Source: Microcoleus sp. bin48.metabat.b7b8b9.023 (GTDB taxonomy: Bacteria; Cyanobacteriota; Cyanobacteriia; Cyanobacteriales; Microcoleaceae). Taken from it: a stretch of 64,000 nucleotides of DNA. Numbering within the stretch: position 1 is the first letter of the stretch; every line of letters starts with the position of its first letter. The DNA lies in contig NZ_JAAFKG010000001.1 of the NCBI RefSeq assembly GCF_013299185.1, positions 240,507 to 304,506 on the forward strand, written 5' to 3'. Made by a program: the position numbers and the translations under genes. This document shows, piece after piece, positions 17,600 through 25,125 of the stretch. The notes under the pieces were generated by a model. The model was not told the DNA's origin and did no database searches. It was given only the letters and a program-made list of their open reading frames with translations.

Positions 17600-19522
17600 C
17601 TAACTCATTCTTTCTGCCAATTCCAACCACCTTTCAGTCGCGCTATCAATTTCCTGCGTCAATTGAGCCAAACGATCCGATAACTTCTTCACCTCCGCAA
17701 ACCCGCTCGGAGCATTGTTGGACAAAATCTTCTCAATCTCTTGTTTCTCAGCTTCCAGCTTCGGAATTTTCGTCTCTAACTGCTCGTATTCCCGCTTATC
17801 ATTGAAGGAAACTTTGGTTGATTTTGAAGTAGAAACTTTGGCTGGTGAATTGTTAGATTCAGCGGTGCGTGTAAGTTTTTCTTTGTCTTTTTGTCCTTTG
17901 AGTTCCTTGGCTTCTTCGGCTTTCTTGTAGTCCAAATACACTGAGTAATTGCCGGGATACAAGCGCAAATTGCCGCCCGGTTCCAAGGCGAACACCATGT
18001 CGATCGTCCGATCGAGAAAATAGCGATCGTGCGATACTACGATTACGCAGCCGTTAAAGTCTTCGAGATAATCCTCCAAAACCGCCAGAGTCTGTACGTC
18101 CAAATCGTTTGTGGGTTCGTCGAGAATCAGCAGGTTGGGCGCACTCATCAGCACTTTCAGCAGAAATAACCTGCGCTTTTCGCCGCCTGAAAGCTTGTTA
18201 ATGGGTGCATACTGTTGGTTGGGCGGAAACAGAAACTTTTCCAGCATTTGAGAAGCGGTAATGATTTCCCCATCCGCCGTTTGCACCAATTCCGCTACAC
18301 TTTTGAGATATTCAATCACCCGCTGGTCTTCATTCGGTGTCAAATCTTCTGAATGCTGGTCAAAATAACCGATATGAATGGTTGTGCCAATTTCCACAGT
18401 ACCAGAATCCGGCTGAATGCGTCCGGTAATGATATCCATCAGCGTCGATTTACCGGCGCCGTTGCAGCCAATAATGCCAATCCGGTCTTCGGGAGTGAAA
18501 TTGTAGGTAAAATCTTTGATTAAAGTGCGATCGCCATAGGCTTTACGAATATTCAACAACTCAATGACTTTCTTGCCAATTCGGCGGCCCGCTGTAGCAA
18601 TCTCGACTTTGCCATTGGCTGTTTTGAACTCCTCTGCGCGCATATCTTTAATGCGATCGATCCGGGCTTTTTGCTTCGTACTTCTAGCTTTCGGCCCCTT
18701 CTTGAGCCATTCCAACTCGCGCCGCAAAACTCCCGAAAATTTGCGCTGAGTGCTGGCGGCAGATTCTTCAGCTAGGGCTTTTTTCTCCAAATAATAAGCG
18801 TAATTGCCAGCATAATTGTACAGGTCGGCGCGATCGATCTCCAGGATGCGATTGGTAACGCGATCGAGAAAATAGCGATCGTGCGTAATCAGCAACAAAG
18901 CACCGCGATAACCATTCAAATAGTTCTGCAACCACTCCACAGACAGCGCATCCAAGTGGTTTGTCGGTTCATCCATCAACAACACGTCAGGTTCAGATAA
19001 AAGCGCCGTTGCTAAGGCAATTCGCTTGCGGTAGCCGCCCGACAAATCGCCAATTTTGGCATCAAAATCCTCAATCCCCAGCTTTGTCAAAATCAACTTA
19101 GCCTTAGTTTCCAAATCCCACGCATCCACCTCATCAATGCGTTCAGACACGCTAGACAGACGCGCCATCAACTTATCGGTATCGCCTTTACCGTGGGACA
19201 ACTGATCGGAAATTTCTTCATATTCCCGCACCAAAGCCATTTGTTCGCCGCTGTCAGCAAATACTTGCTCTAAAACCGTGTGACTTTCGTCTAAATCCGG
19301 CTGTTGCGGCAGATAGACAATTGTAGCGCCGGGATTCACCCAGCGATCGCCAGAGTCGATCGACTCCAAGCCCGCAATCATCTTCAGCAGGGTTGATTTC
19401 CCGGAACCGTTGGTGCCGATGAGTCCGACTTTATCGCCTTCATCGAGGCTGAAGCTGGCATCTGTCAAGAGTTCCTTGATGCCGAAGTCTTTTTTGATCG
19501 ATCGGAGAGTAAAAATAGTCAT
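17600..19522 (-). CDS. ABC-F family ATPase (Uup-like)
   Basis: 640 residues with two ABC domains and no membrane segments. Domain 1: GTNGSGKST near residue 37, LSGGYRKR, VLLMDEPTNHLD. Domain 2: GCNGAGKST near 355, LSGGEKRR, LLILDEPTNDLD. Between them lies the charged linker of ABC-F proteins (RRELEWLKKGPKAR). A C-terminal extension with a long coiled coil (residues about 560-640) is typical of Uup. ABC-F proteins act on ribosomes as translation factors; Uup is linked to precise excision of transposons and to DNA binding by its coiled coil. The length and coiled coil make Uup the best match, though EttA-like paralogues are alternatives. Confidence 0.9.
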   Translation of the reverse strand: MTIFTLRSIKKDFGIKELLTDASFSLDEGDKVGLIGTNGSGKSTLLKMIAGLESIDSGDRWVNPGATIVYLPQQPDLDESHTVLEQVFADSGEQMALVREYEEISDQLSHGKGDTDKLMARLSSVSERIDEVDAWDLETKAKLILTKLGIEDFDAKIGDLSGGYRKRIALATALLSEPDVLLMDEPTNHLDALSVEWLQNYLNGYRGALLLITHDRYFLDRVTNRILEIDRADLYNYAGNYAYYLEKKALAEESAASTQRKFSGVLRRELEWLKKGPKARSTKQKARIDRIKDMRAEEFKTANGKVEIATAGRRIGKKVIELLNIRKAYGDRTLIKDFTYNFTPEDRIGIIGCNGAGKSTLMDIITGRIQPDSGTVEIGTTIHIGYFDQHSEDLTPNEDQRVIEYLKSVAELVQTADGEIITASQMLEKFLFPPNQQYAPINKLSGGEKRRLFLLKVLMSAPNLLILDEPTNDLDVQTLAVLEDYLEDFNGCVIVVSHDRYFLDRTIDMVFALEPGGNLRLYPGNYSVYLDYKKAEEAKELKGQKDKEKLTRTAESNNSPAKVSTSKSTKVSFNDKREYEQLETKIPKLEAEKQEIEKILSNNAPSGFAEVKKLSDRLAQLTQEIDSATERWLELAERMS

Positions 19523-19814
19523 GAGTATATCAAATTATTTACCTAGCTTAGTTTAGCTTAGTTCGATCCTGTCCGGTTGCATGGATATGGTCTGTCGTTC
19601 CGATGAAACTTTTTCAAGACAAGGGCGAACTCGATTTTTCGTACTTTCACACTATATAAGTATTGATAAATATTAAGAATAGGAAATATAGTAAACCTGA
19701 TTTGATGAATTAATTTTGGGTGGATGGCGATCGGGAGTAGGCTTGACGCACAAAAATTGTCTGCGGTATAATATGCTTACAGATGTCTATTCCAACGAGA
19801 ATACAGTTAAAGAC

Positions 19815-20675
19815 ATGAGAAAATCTAGCTACAATATTAAGGGATTTACTTTAATCGAGTTCCTCGTTGTCATAATTGTCATTGGAATTCTTGCTGCGAT
19901 TGCAGTGCCTAGCTTCCTCAAAATTGCAGGGCCGCGAGGGCCCTATCTTCCCAGAACTGAATATGGTACTGCTCAAGAAATTGTTATTAAGCCTATTCAG
20001 GCTAATACAGTGAAGCTTAGGCGCAATCCTCTCTTTAAAAAAGGCGACAAAATTGCCGTTTTTAGCTTTCAGTCCCCAAACATAACGCAGGGTGGAGCGC
20101 TAGTGAGTGATATGTTTAGTTCATTATTCCAAGAAAAGGGTTATCAAGTTGTTGAACGCACTAACATTGATCAAGTTTTACGCGAGCAAAGTCTGATCGG
20201 AGATCAGAGGACAGATCTAAGTGATTTAGAAGTTGCTAGCCGACTAGGCAAACTTAAAGCCGCTGACTATATGGTTTTTGGCGCTGTCACTCTATATCAA
20301 GTTGAGCTCCAGACTATTCAATTACCAATTAGGGTGAAATCTGAGGATCGTAGTGAATATGAGAAGGAATACAACAACTATCGGGAAAATTATGTTGATA
20401 AGTCTATAGCGTTTTGGATATCGCGAGAAGATCGTGTCAAGCGTTTGCGTACTGTTGCAAATATTTTGTCTCTGTCTGAATTAGAAACAGAACTTAAAAA
20501 AACCTATATCAGCGATGCGAGAGTGATAGCTAGTGTAGGGATTTCAGCCAAAGTAGTCGATGTAAAGAAAGGTGAAATCATTTGGCTCGGTCAAGCAGAA
20601 ACAAATGACTTTACAACAGTCAGTGCAACTCGAAGAATTCTTGATGACTTTTTCGCATCTATTCAAGCAAAGTAG
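19815..20675 (+). CDS. Prepilin-leader protein fused to a CsgG/LpoB-like domain
   Basis: 286 residues from the ATG at 19815. The first residues, MRKSSYNIKG, are a class III leader; cleavage after Gly10 gives FTLIE with the conserved glutamate at +5, then the hydrophobic helix VVIIVIGILAAIAVPSFL of type IV pilins. Pilins normally continue with a pilin globular domain. Here the body (residues about 70-286) reads KGDKIAVFSFQSPN, VSDMFSSLFQEKGYQVVERTN, QVLREQS, then AADYMVFGAVT and IIWLGQAETND, matching the CsgG/LpoB-like fold. A frame start at 19716 adds 33 residues before the leader and is unlikely. I infer a protein assembled by the type IV pilus or secretion machinery. It is convergent with the next gene. 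Confidence 0.8.
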   Translation: MRKSSYNIKGFTLIEFLVVIIVIGILAAIAVPSFLKIAGPRGPYLPRTEYGTAQEIVIKPIQANTVKLRRNPLFKKGDKIAVFSFQSPNITQGGALVSDMFSSLFQEKGYQVVERTNIDQVLREQSLIGDQRTDLSDLEVASRLGKLKAADYMVFGAVTLYQVELQTIQLPIRVKSEDRSEYEKEYNNYRENYVDKSIAFWISREDRVKRLRTVANILSLSELETELKKTYISDARVIASVGISAKVVDVKKGEIIWLGQAETNDFTTVSATRRILDDFFASIQAK

Positions 20676-20678
20676 GTT

Positions 20679-21212
20679 TTACGAGCAAGATAGATGAGCT
20701 TCAAAGGAAATTTCGACAGATTTATCTCCTTCATTAAATCGCAAAGTAATAATCTTGCCGTTGATAAATGCTACTTTTGATTTGATACTATCTTGCTGGA
20801 AAGACAAGATCAACTGTGCAACTTTTTCTAGAGCATTTCTTTTACTGGAAATTCTCCAATCCGTTGCATTAATCTCAGCAGTACCTCTGGACTTAATAAG
20901 GCATAGTGAACTGTTTGACATGAGGATATTCGCATCAGAAGTAGTTATCTTTACAGATTTAGAATTTTCCCATATAGAAATAAGCTCTTGATCAACCTCA
21001 TGCTGATTAGAACCAGAAACTACCTGTCGTCCCCAACCTTCTCCAGTTGAAGGGCTAAATTGGGGAAGTGATGTGTTGGCTGGAGATGGTTCATTCTGAT
21101 TAGTTGCTTCTTGTCTCAATAAACCGTAGTACAAAAACAAAGAAGCTGAAGCTATCAACACAACTAATAATCCAAATAGTTGATGATTAAGATAAGTTCT
21201 TGTACTGTCCAC
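20679..21212 (-). CDS. Hypothetical single-pass membrane protein
   Basis: 177 residues. A helix at residues 12-31 (LFGLLVVLIASASLFLYYGL) anchors it, followed by a Ser/Pro-rich stretch and a small domain from about 70 to 177 with strands and one helix (ALEKVAQLILSFQQDSIKS). I do not recognise the family. It starts 2 bases after the stop of the upstream gene on the same strand (21215-21706), so they form an operon. Its end is 3 bases from the end of the convergent pilin-CsgG gene. Confidence 0.6.
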   Translation of the reverse strand: MDSTRTYLNHQLFGLLVVLIASASLFLYYGLLRQEATNQNEPSPANTSLPQFSPSTGEGWGRQVVSGSNQHEVDQELISIWENSKSVKITTSDANILMSNSSLCLIKSRGTAEINATDWRISSKRNALEKVAQLILSFQQDSIKSKVAFINGKIITLRFNEGDKSVEISFEAHLSCS

Positions 21213-21214
21213 AA

Positions 21215-21706
21215 TTACTTTTTTTCGGCTTCACCTCGGAAGAGTTGCTTAAGTGGCTGAAATATTTGCCTTAAACTATTTTCAGTGTCAAGTTCTATCT
21301 CATAACTCAAGATTCCTGGAATGAGTGGCAGCGCTAACTTTGCCTTAGCTGCGGCTGAAGTTCCTGGCTGGTTGAGTTTATCTTTAATTTCCTGTAATAG
21401 TCGCATCAACTTATCTGCATAATCGTCAGACTTAACAAGTTCAACATCTCGAATAACCTGATGAATTGCATATTCTGCATCTGATTCTTGAACTGGATAC
21501 GAGTTTGCACATTGTGATAAAAGTTTCCAGTATTCGGACTGATCTTTGCAAATTTGCGGTAGAAGTTCTTCTCGGATACGTTGTTCGATAGCAATTTTAG
21601 CAAAGATTTCATCCGTCATTGCTAAGCGCTTCTTTGCCTTACCCAGAGTTTCATACTGCAATTCTAAGCTTTTGTCAATAGCTGCTAACAACTGTTCTGA
21701 AGACAT
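21215..21706 (-). CDS. Hypothetical all-helical protein
   Basis: 163 residues, almost all helical and acidic. Runs such as SLELQYETLGKAKKRLAMTD, IEQRIREELLPQI and DDYADKLMRLLQEIKDKL suggest a helical bundle. A short hydrophobic stretch (LALPLIPGILSYEIEL) sits near residue 125. It resembles the small helical adaptor or effector-associated modules of cyanobacteria in style, but I recognise no specific family. First gene of a two-gene operon with 20679-21212. Confidence 0.6.
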   Translation of the reverse strand: MSSEQLLAAIDKSLELQYETLGKAKKRLAMTDEIFAKIAIEQRIREELLPQICKDQSEYWKLLSQCANSYPVQESDAEYAIHQVIRDVELVKSDDYADKLMRLLQEIKDKLNQPGTSAAAKAKLALPLIPGILSYEIELDTENSLRQIFQPLKQLFRGEAEKK

Positions 21707-21906
21707 AGACTGTATCTTGTGTTTTAAGTAAATTTAGTTACAGTATAGCATTGGCGAAGTTATCGGCAGTACAATTTATTAGCTATAAGTATAAACTTGT
21801 GCTTCAATCCACGTAGGATCAAGGTCATAGAATCCCCCTCTCCCCCAATGTGAAGCTTAGATTTCGCTTCGTCATCCATAATCCATCTGTCTGGGCTGGA
21901 TTGCGC

Positions 21907-22075
21907 TTAGATAGCGATCGCCCTTGTTTTAGCCATAGCATCAGATTCCGGTTTTGCGATCGCCCGAATCTCCACATCACTACCAAGCGCGTTTAAAAAC
22001 CGGAATAGGCGATCGATCGAAAACTCAGATAGTTTGCCGCGCAGCAAATCAGTGATTTGAGGGCGATCGCCTTCT
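21907..22075 (-). pseudogene. C-terminal remnant of an XRE-family antitoxin
   Basis: On the minus strand the frame reads GDRPQITDLLRGKLSEFSID, RLFRFLNALGSDVEIRAIA, then a stop at 21907. The order (second helix of a helix-turn-helix, RLxRxLxALGxDVEI) is that of HigA-like XRE antitoxins. The first helices are missing: the 5' side ends at the promoter cassette of 22071-22120. No start codon precedes it. No partner RelE/HigB toxin is visible downstream. It is a decayed relic. Confidence 0.6.
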
Positions 22076-22120
22076 AATGTACTATAATTCAGATACCAAC
22101 CTTTGTTGGAGTATTTTTTT
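22071..22120 (+). promoter_or_regulatory. Promoter-like cassette, copy A
   Basis: Contains CTTCTAATGTACTATAATTC with a TATAAT -10 box, then CCAACCTTTGTTGG, a 5-base inverted repeat that could be an operator. It ends just before the ATG of the DUF433 gene at 22121. Closely similar copies occur at 23077-23124 and 24578-24640, in front of other toxin-antitoxin-like genes. Confidence 0.65.
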
Positions 22121-22504
22121 ATGTCCCTGCAAGAGCTTAAAGAAAAAGCCTGCCAACTCTCAGTTAGCGATCGCCTTGACCTGCTAAGTGCGATCGTTCA
22201 ATCGCTCCAAACTACACCGGGAATCGAGAATTGGCAATATTTAATTGCACGTCCTCATCCTTGGCGCAAACAACTGTACATTAAGGGGCGTAAATTACTG
22301 GCATCGACTATTTGGCGAGACATGACTGCCAATAGGATGTCACCGGAACAAGCTGCCGAAAATTGGGATTTACCGCTATCTGCTATCTATGAGGTGATTG
22401 ATTACTGTCAGAATAATCAACAACTTTTAAAATTAGAAGCAGACGAGGAACGCTATCGATTGGAAGTAAAAGGAGTCCAAGTTGAGCCTAAGAATGCTGC
22501 TTGA
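22121..22504 (+). CDS. DUF433 family antitoxin-like protein
   Basis: 127 residues from ATG 22121 (MSLQELKEKAC). The N-terminal part (SVSDRLDLLSAIVQSLQ) is a helix resembling small antitoxin dimerisation modules. The DUF433 domain covers about residues 60-110: STIWRDMTANRMSPEQAAEN and LPLSAIYEVIDYC, a winged-helix-like DNA-binding region. DUF433 proteins are typical antitoxin partners of DUF5615 PIN-like toxins, and such a gene follows with an 11-base overlap. It probably binds its own promoter cassette. A damaged second copy lies at 24631-24873. Confidence 0.85.
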   Translation: MSLQELKEKACQLSVSDRLDLLSAIVQSLQTTPGIENWQYLIARPHPWRKQLYIKGRKLLASTIWRDMTANRMSPEQAAENWDLPLSAIYEVIDYCQNNQQLLKLEADEERYRLEVKGVQVEPKNAA

Positions 22505-22841
22505 CGAAGATTCTCAAGCAAAATATTTGGTCAATCTACTTCAGGCGGCCGGTCACGATGTAGCCACAGTCAATACATTGGATTTAATGAATCATCCAGA
22601 TTCAGTTGTGCTAGACGCTGCCAGAGAAAATGAGAGAGTGCTGCTTACACGCAATTGTGATGACTTTCAGCAATTGCATCAAGCGAACCCAGAACATTCA
22701 GGAATTTTGGCAGTTTACCAAGATTCTGAGGCTTCTAAGAATATGAGTTATCAGGCGATAGTGAAGGCAATTGATAATTTAGAGACGGCAGAGTATGACC
22801 TGAAAAATCAGTTTGTGGTTCTCAATCAATGGAGTTATTAA
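22494..22841 (+). CDS. DUF5615 family PIN-like toxin
   Basis: 115 residues from ATG 22494. It reads MLLDEDSQAKYLVNLLQAAG, VVLDAARENERVLLTRNCDDF. The first DED, the middle acidic residue and TRNxDDF match the metal-binding acidic cluster of PIN-like DUF5615 (Mut7-C-like) nucleases. It is the predicted RNase toxin of the pair with DUF433 and overlaps it, as usual for such pairs. The length is complete for the family. An upstream TTG at 22482 would add four residues. Confidence 0.88.
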   Translation: MLLDEDSQAKYLVNLLQAAGHDVATVNTLDLMNHPDSVVLDAARENERVLLTRNCDDFQQLHQANPEHSGILAVYQDSEASKNMSYQAIVKAIDNLETAEYDLKNQFVVLNQWSY

Positions 22842-22857
22842 CCAGAAATTCATGTAA

Positions 22858-23100
22858 AGTTTTAAAAGCGACATTGATATCCTAGTTGCTTTGCTCCCAC
22901 AGCTAACTGGTGTACTCGATCGCCCCCAAATGCAGGAAGAACTCGAAGCAATCCTCAGCAAACCAGTCGATCTAATCAGTAAAAGGGCGATCGATCGCAG
23001 TTTCAACCCGATTCGCCGTCAAGAAATTCTCTCTACCGCTCAAGCTCTCCGCAGTCAAATAGTCGCGATCGCCCGTGCCTTCCAATGTACTATAATATAG
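22858..23100 (+). pseudogene. MntA-like nucleotidyltransferase remnant
   Basis: The frame reads SDIDILVALLPQLTGVLDR, QMQEELEAILSKPVDLIS then RAIDRSFNPIRRQEILS. The DxD of minimal nucleotidyltransferases (SDIDILV) and the QEELExxLxxPVDLxxxxAI follow-up are clear. The GS motif and everything before it are missing, and no start codon precedes. MntA proteins are antitoxins of HEPN toxins in which they modify the toxin. The frame runs on into promoter cassette copy B, where it ends at 23100. This is a decayed antitoxin. Confidence 0.6.
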
Positions 23101-23124
23101 ATACCAACAAAAGTTGAAGTATCT
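23077..23124 (+). promoter_or_regulatory. Promoter-like cassette, copy B
   Basis: GCCTTCCAATGTACTATAAT followed by ATAGATACCAAC and AAAGTTGAAG. It matches copy A nearly base for base through the -10 box. The operator-like CCAAC/GTTGG has decayed (GTTGA). It lies 31 bases before the start of the DUF262 gene. Confidence 0.6.
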
Positions 23125-23154
23125 TTGTACATCGTTATATAAACGCAGGTGCTT

Positions 23155-23664
23155 ATGTCTCAAGCAGTTAGGCAAGACCTCATCAATATCGCCGAAGAGC
23201 AGATTGACGAAATAAGGCAAAAAATTGACTACCATACCACAGAATACACCATCGAATTCCTAGTCGATAAATACCTGCAACAAGATGATGGAGGGCTCAG
23301 TGAAATTTATATCCCTGAATTTCACAGAAACTTGAGATGGGATATTAATCATCAATCTCGATTCATTGAATCCATTATTCTTGGTGTGCCTATTGCTGCC
23401 ATGATTGTCGCAGAAATTGAAGAAACTGGAAAAATAGCGATTGTTGATGGAGCTCAGAGGGTGATGACTCTGGCAGCTTTCCTCACAAATCAGTTCCAGT
23501 TGAGTAGTCTTCAAACATTAAATTCTCTAAATGGTTCCTATTTTAAGGATCTCGCACCCTCACGCCAAAGAAAGTTTAAAAATACTTCACTCCGAACGAT
23601 CGTTCTCTCAGACAAAGCTGATGAGAGAGTAATAAATGAAGTGTTTTATCGCATCAACTCTTGA
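23155..23664 (+). CDS. Truncated DUF262 (ParB-like) protein
   Basis: 170 residues. It matches the N-terminal DUF262 domain: IPEFHRNLRWDINHQSRFIE, SIILGVPIAAMIVAE, IVDGAQRVMTLAAFL, and FKNTSLRTIVL...VFYRINS. DUF262 domains use the DGAQR motif for nucleotide binding and hydrolysis in type IV restriction and related defence proteins. Known homologues continue after RINxSG for 150-250 more residues. Here a TGA comes straight after FYRINS, and the next 75 bases resemble no C-terminal domain. It is therefore truncated and probably a pseudogene, although the catalytic motif is intact. The HEPN gene follows. Confidence 0.75.
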   Translation: MSQAVRQDLINIAEEQIDEIRQKIDYHTTEYTIEFLVDKYLQQDDGGLSEIYIPEFHRNLRWDINHQSRFIESIILGVPIAAMIVAEIEETGKIAIVDGAQRVMTLAAFLTNQFQLSSLQTLNSLNGSYFKDLAPSRQRKFKNTSLRTIVLSDKADERVINEVFYRINS

Positions 23665-23748
23665 GAAGATATTGAATTGCGTACCGACAGATTTTTGAAT
23701 AAAACTGAAGACATATGATGTTAAAAACCAACTTTAAAGTCACAGCCA

Positions 23749-24453
23749 ATGAAAGAGTTTATCAGAGACTTTAACAGGCGAGTGGCAGAAATTCAGAAAT
23801 ATTTTGAATTAGTAGATAAAATCGAACAAGTTGGTGCATTGTCTGCTAAATCAATCATCTTCCCATCAGGTGAATATATTGTTGATAGCGAAATTCAAAA
23901 AATCTTGAAGTCTCATTGTTATTTGCTATTATACAATCTTGTCGAATCCTCTATTAGAAATGGTATAACTGCCATTCATGATGTTATCTTCATCGAGCAA
24001 TTAACTTATAAAGATTTAAGCCCCAAAATAAAGAAATTGTGGTTGCTGAACGATCGAAGTAAAAGTTTCAGAGATTCATATATCAAAAAAGATTCGATCG
24101 CTGACAATCTTCAGGAATTAATTAAATCGGTTTTGGATGATGAGATGGTTTCGTTAGATCCATCTAATATTCCCATATCGGGAAATTTGGATGCTAAAAC
24201 TATCAAAGAGCTCATAGATATGTATGGCTTCTTTGGAAATTTAGGAGTTGCGAGTAGAGAAATAGATGACATTCTGAATTTTGTCGTTAAGATCCGATGC
24301 GATTTGGCACATGGAAATGTTTCGTTTTGTGATGCTTCGAGTCAAATACTTTGGAGCAAGTTAGTTGATGACAAAGATAAATTGGTTAAATATCTAACTC
24401 ATATGCTGAATAATATTGATGATTATATTGACAAGAAGAAATACAGAATTTAG
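23749..24453 (+). CDS. HEPN protein, MAE_28990/MAE_18760 type
   Basis: 234 residues, mostly helical, with many charged residues. The pattern KSHCYLLLYNLVESSIRNGI near residue 55 and IRCDLAHGNVSF near residue 183 match the MAE_28990/MAE_18760 HEPN family; R-x4-H (RCDLAH) is the RNase motif. These HEPN proteins are usually encoded next to DUF262 proteins, as here (85 bases). The gene is AT-rich compared with its neighbours. I infer a ribonuclease effector of a defence or toxin-antitoxin system whose partner is truncated. ATG 23749 follows a short, purine-poor spacer. Confidence 0.82.
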   Translation: MKEFIRDFNRRVAEIQKYFELVDKIEQVGALSAKSIIFPSGEYIVDSEIQKILKSHCYLLLYNLVESSIRNGITAIHDVIFIEQLTYKDLSPKIKKLWLLNDRSKSFRDSYIKKDSIADNLQELIKSVLDDEMVSLDPSNIPISGNLDAKTIKELIDMYGFFGNLGVASREIDDILNFVVKIRCDLAHGNVSFCDASSQILWSKLVDDKDKLVKYLTHMLNNIDDYIDKKKYRI

Positions 24454-24577
24454 CCGTCGGTGGCGACTAGGGTAAAAAATATTACCATTACTCGATCGCA
24501 CTTAAATTTCCTAGCTTATTTTTGTCCTCCTTTACGGAAGTTGTCGCTGTCGGATTTCTCTGGACTCGATCGCCCAC

Positions 24578-24640
24578 GCCTTCCAATGTACTATAATTCA
24601 CATACCAACCATTGTTGGAGTGCTTTTTTATATTTCTGCA
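24578..24640 (+). promoter_or_regulatory. Promoter-like cassette, copy C
   Basis: GCCTTCCAATGTACTATAAT then CATACCAACCATTGTTGGAG, with the CCAAC/GTTGG inverted repeat intact. It precedes the dead DUF433 copy. It is more like copy A than copy B. Confidence 0.6.
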
Positions 24641-24873
24641 ATAACTTAAAGAAAAAGCCAGCCAACTCTCAGTCAGCGAGATCCTTGCGTTACTAAGTGC
24701 GATCGTTCAATCGCTGCAAAGTACACCAGAAATCGAGAATTGGCAATATTTAATTGCGCGTCCCGATCCTTACCGCAAACAACTGTACATTAAAGGGATG
24801 TAAATTACTGGCATCGAGTATTTGGCGAGACATGACTGCTAATGGGATTTCCCCCGAACAAGCAGCCGCAAAG
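24631..24873 (+). pseudogene. Degenerate second copy of the DUF433 gene
   Basis: This stretch aligns throughout with 22121-22365, for example AATTGGCAATATTTAATTGC and TTTGGCGAGACATGACTGC. Differences: the start ATG is ATA, the fifth codon GAG is TAA, and one extra base near 24800 shifts the frame. It ends abruptly at GCAGCCGC. The matching DUF5615 partner is absent. A duplication followed by decay is the simplest history. Confidence 0.85.
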
Positions 24874-25125
24874 ATAGATACGAAGATTGCTTCGTTCCTA
24901 TCTTCGGACAACCCTTAACTGAACGGTATTAATTTATAGTGCAATACGGTTGGGTTAAAATAGTGCCAGAGACAAAAGGATGTGAAAAACAGACACAGAT
25001 AAAGTTTACAAAACTGTCCAGAGTTATATAATTATTAAAAGTCGGAGTTCCAAGAGTCGAACACGGCAATACCGTTTCCCTACAAGTATCTTCGCTTTCC
25101 CCACTTTGATAAGCACGGTTTTATC
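24874..25125. other. Upstream region of the 1087-residue kinase
   Basis: No gene seen. A small inverted repeat (AAGATAG...CTATCTT, 24871-24896) is present. The remainder is probably the promoter region of the following kinase gene. Confidence 0.4.

Noticed and set aside
25030..25075. GGAGTTCCAAGAGTCGAACACG resembling a tRNA T-arm
   Set aside because: No acceptor stem, anticodon arm or CCA-compatible fold could be placed around it.
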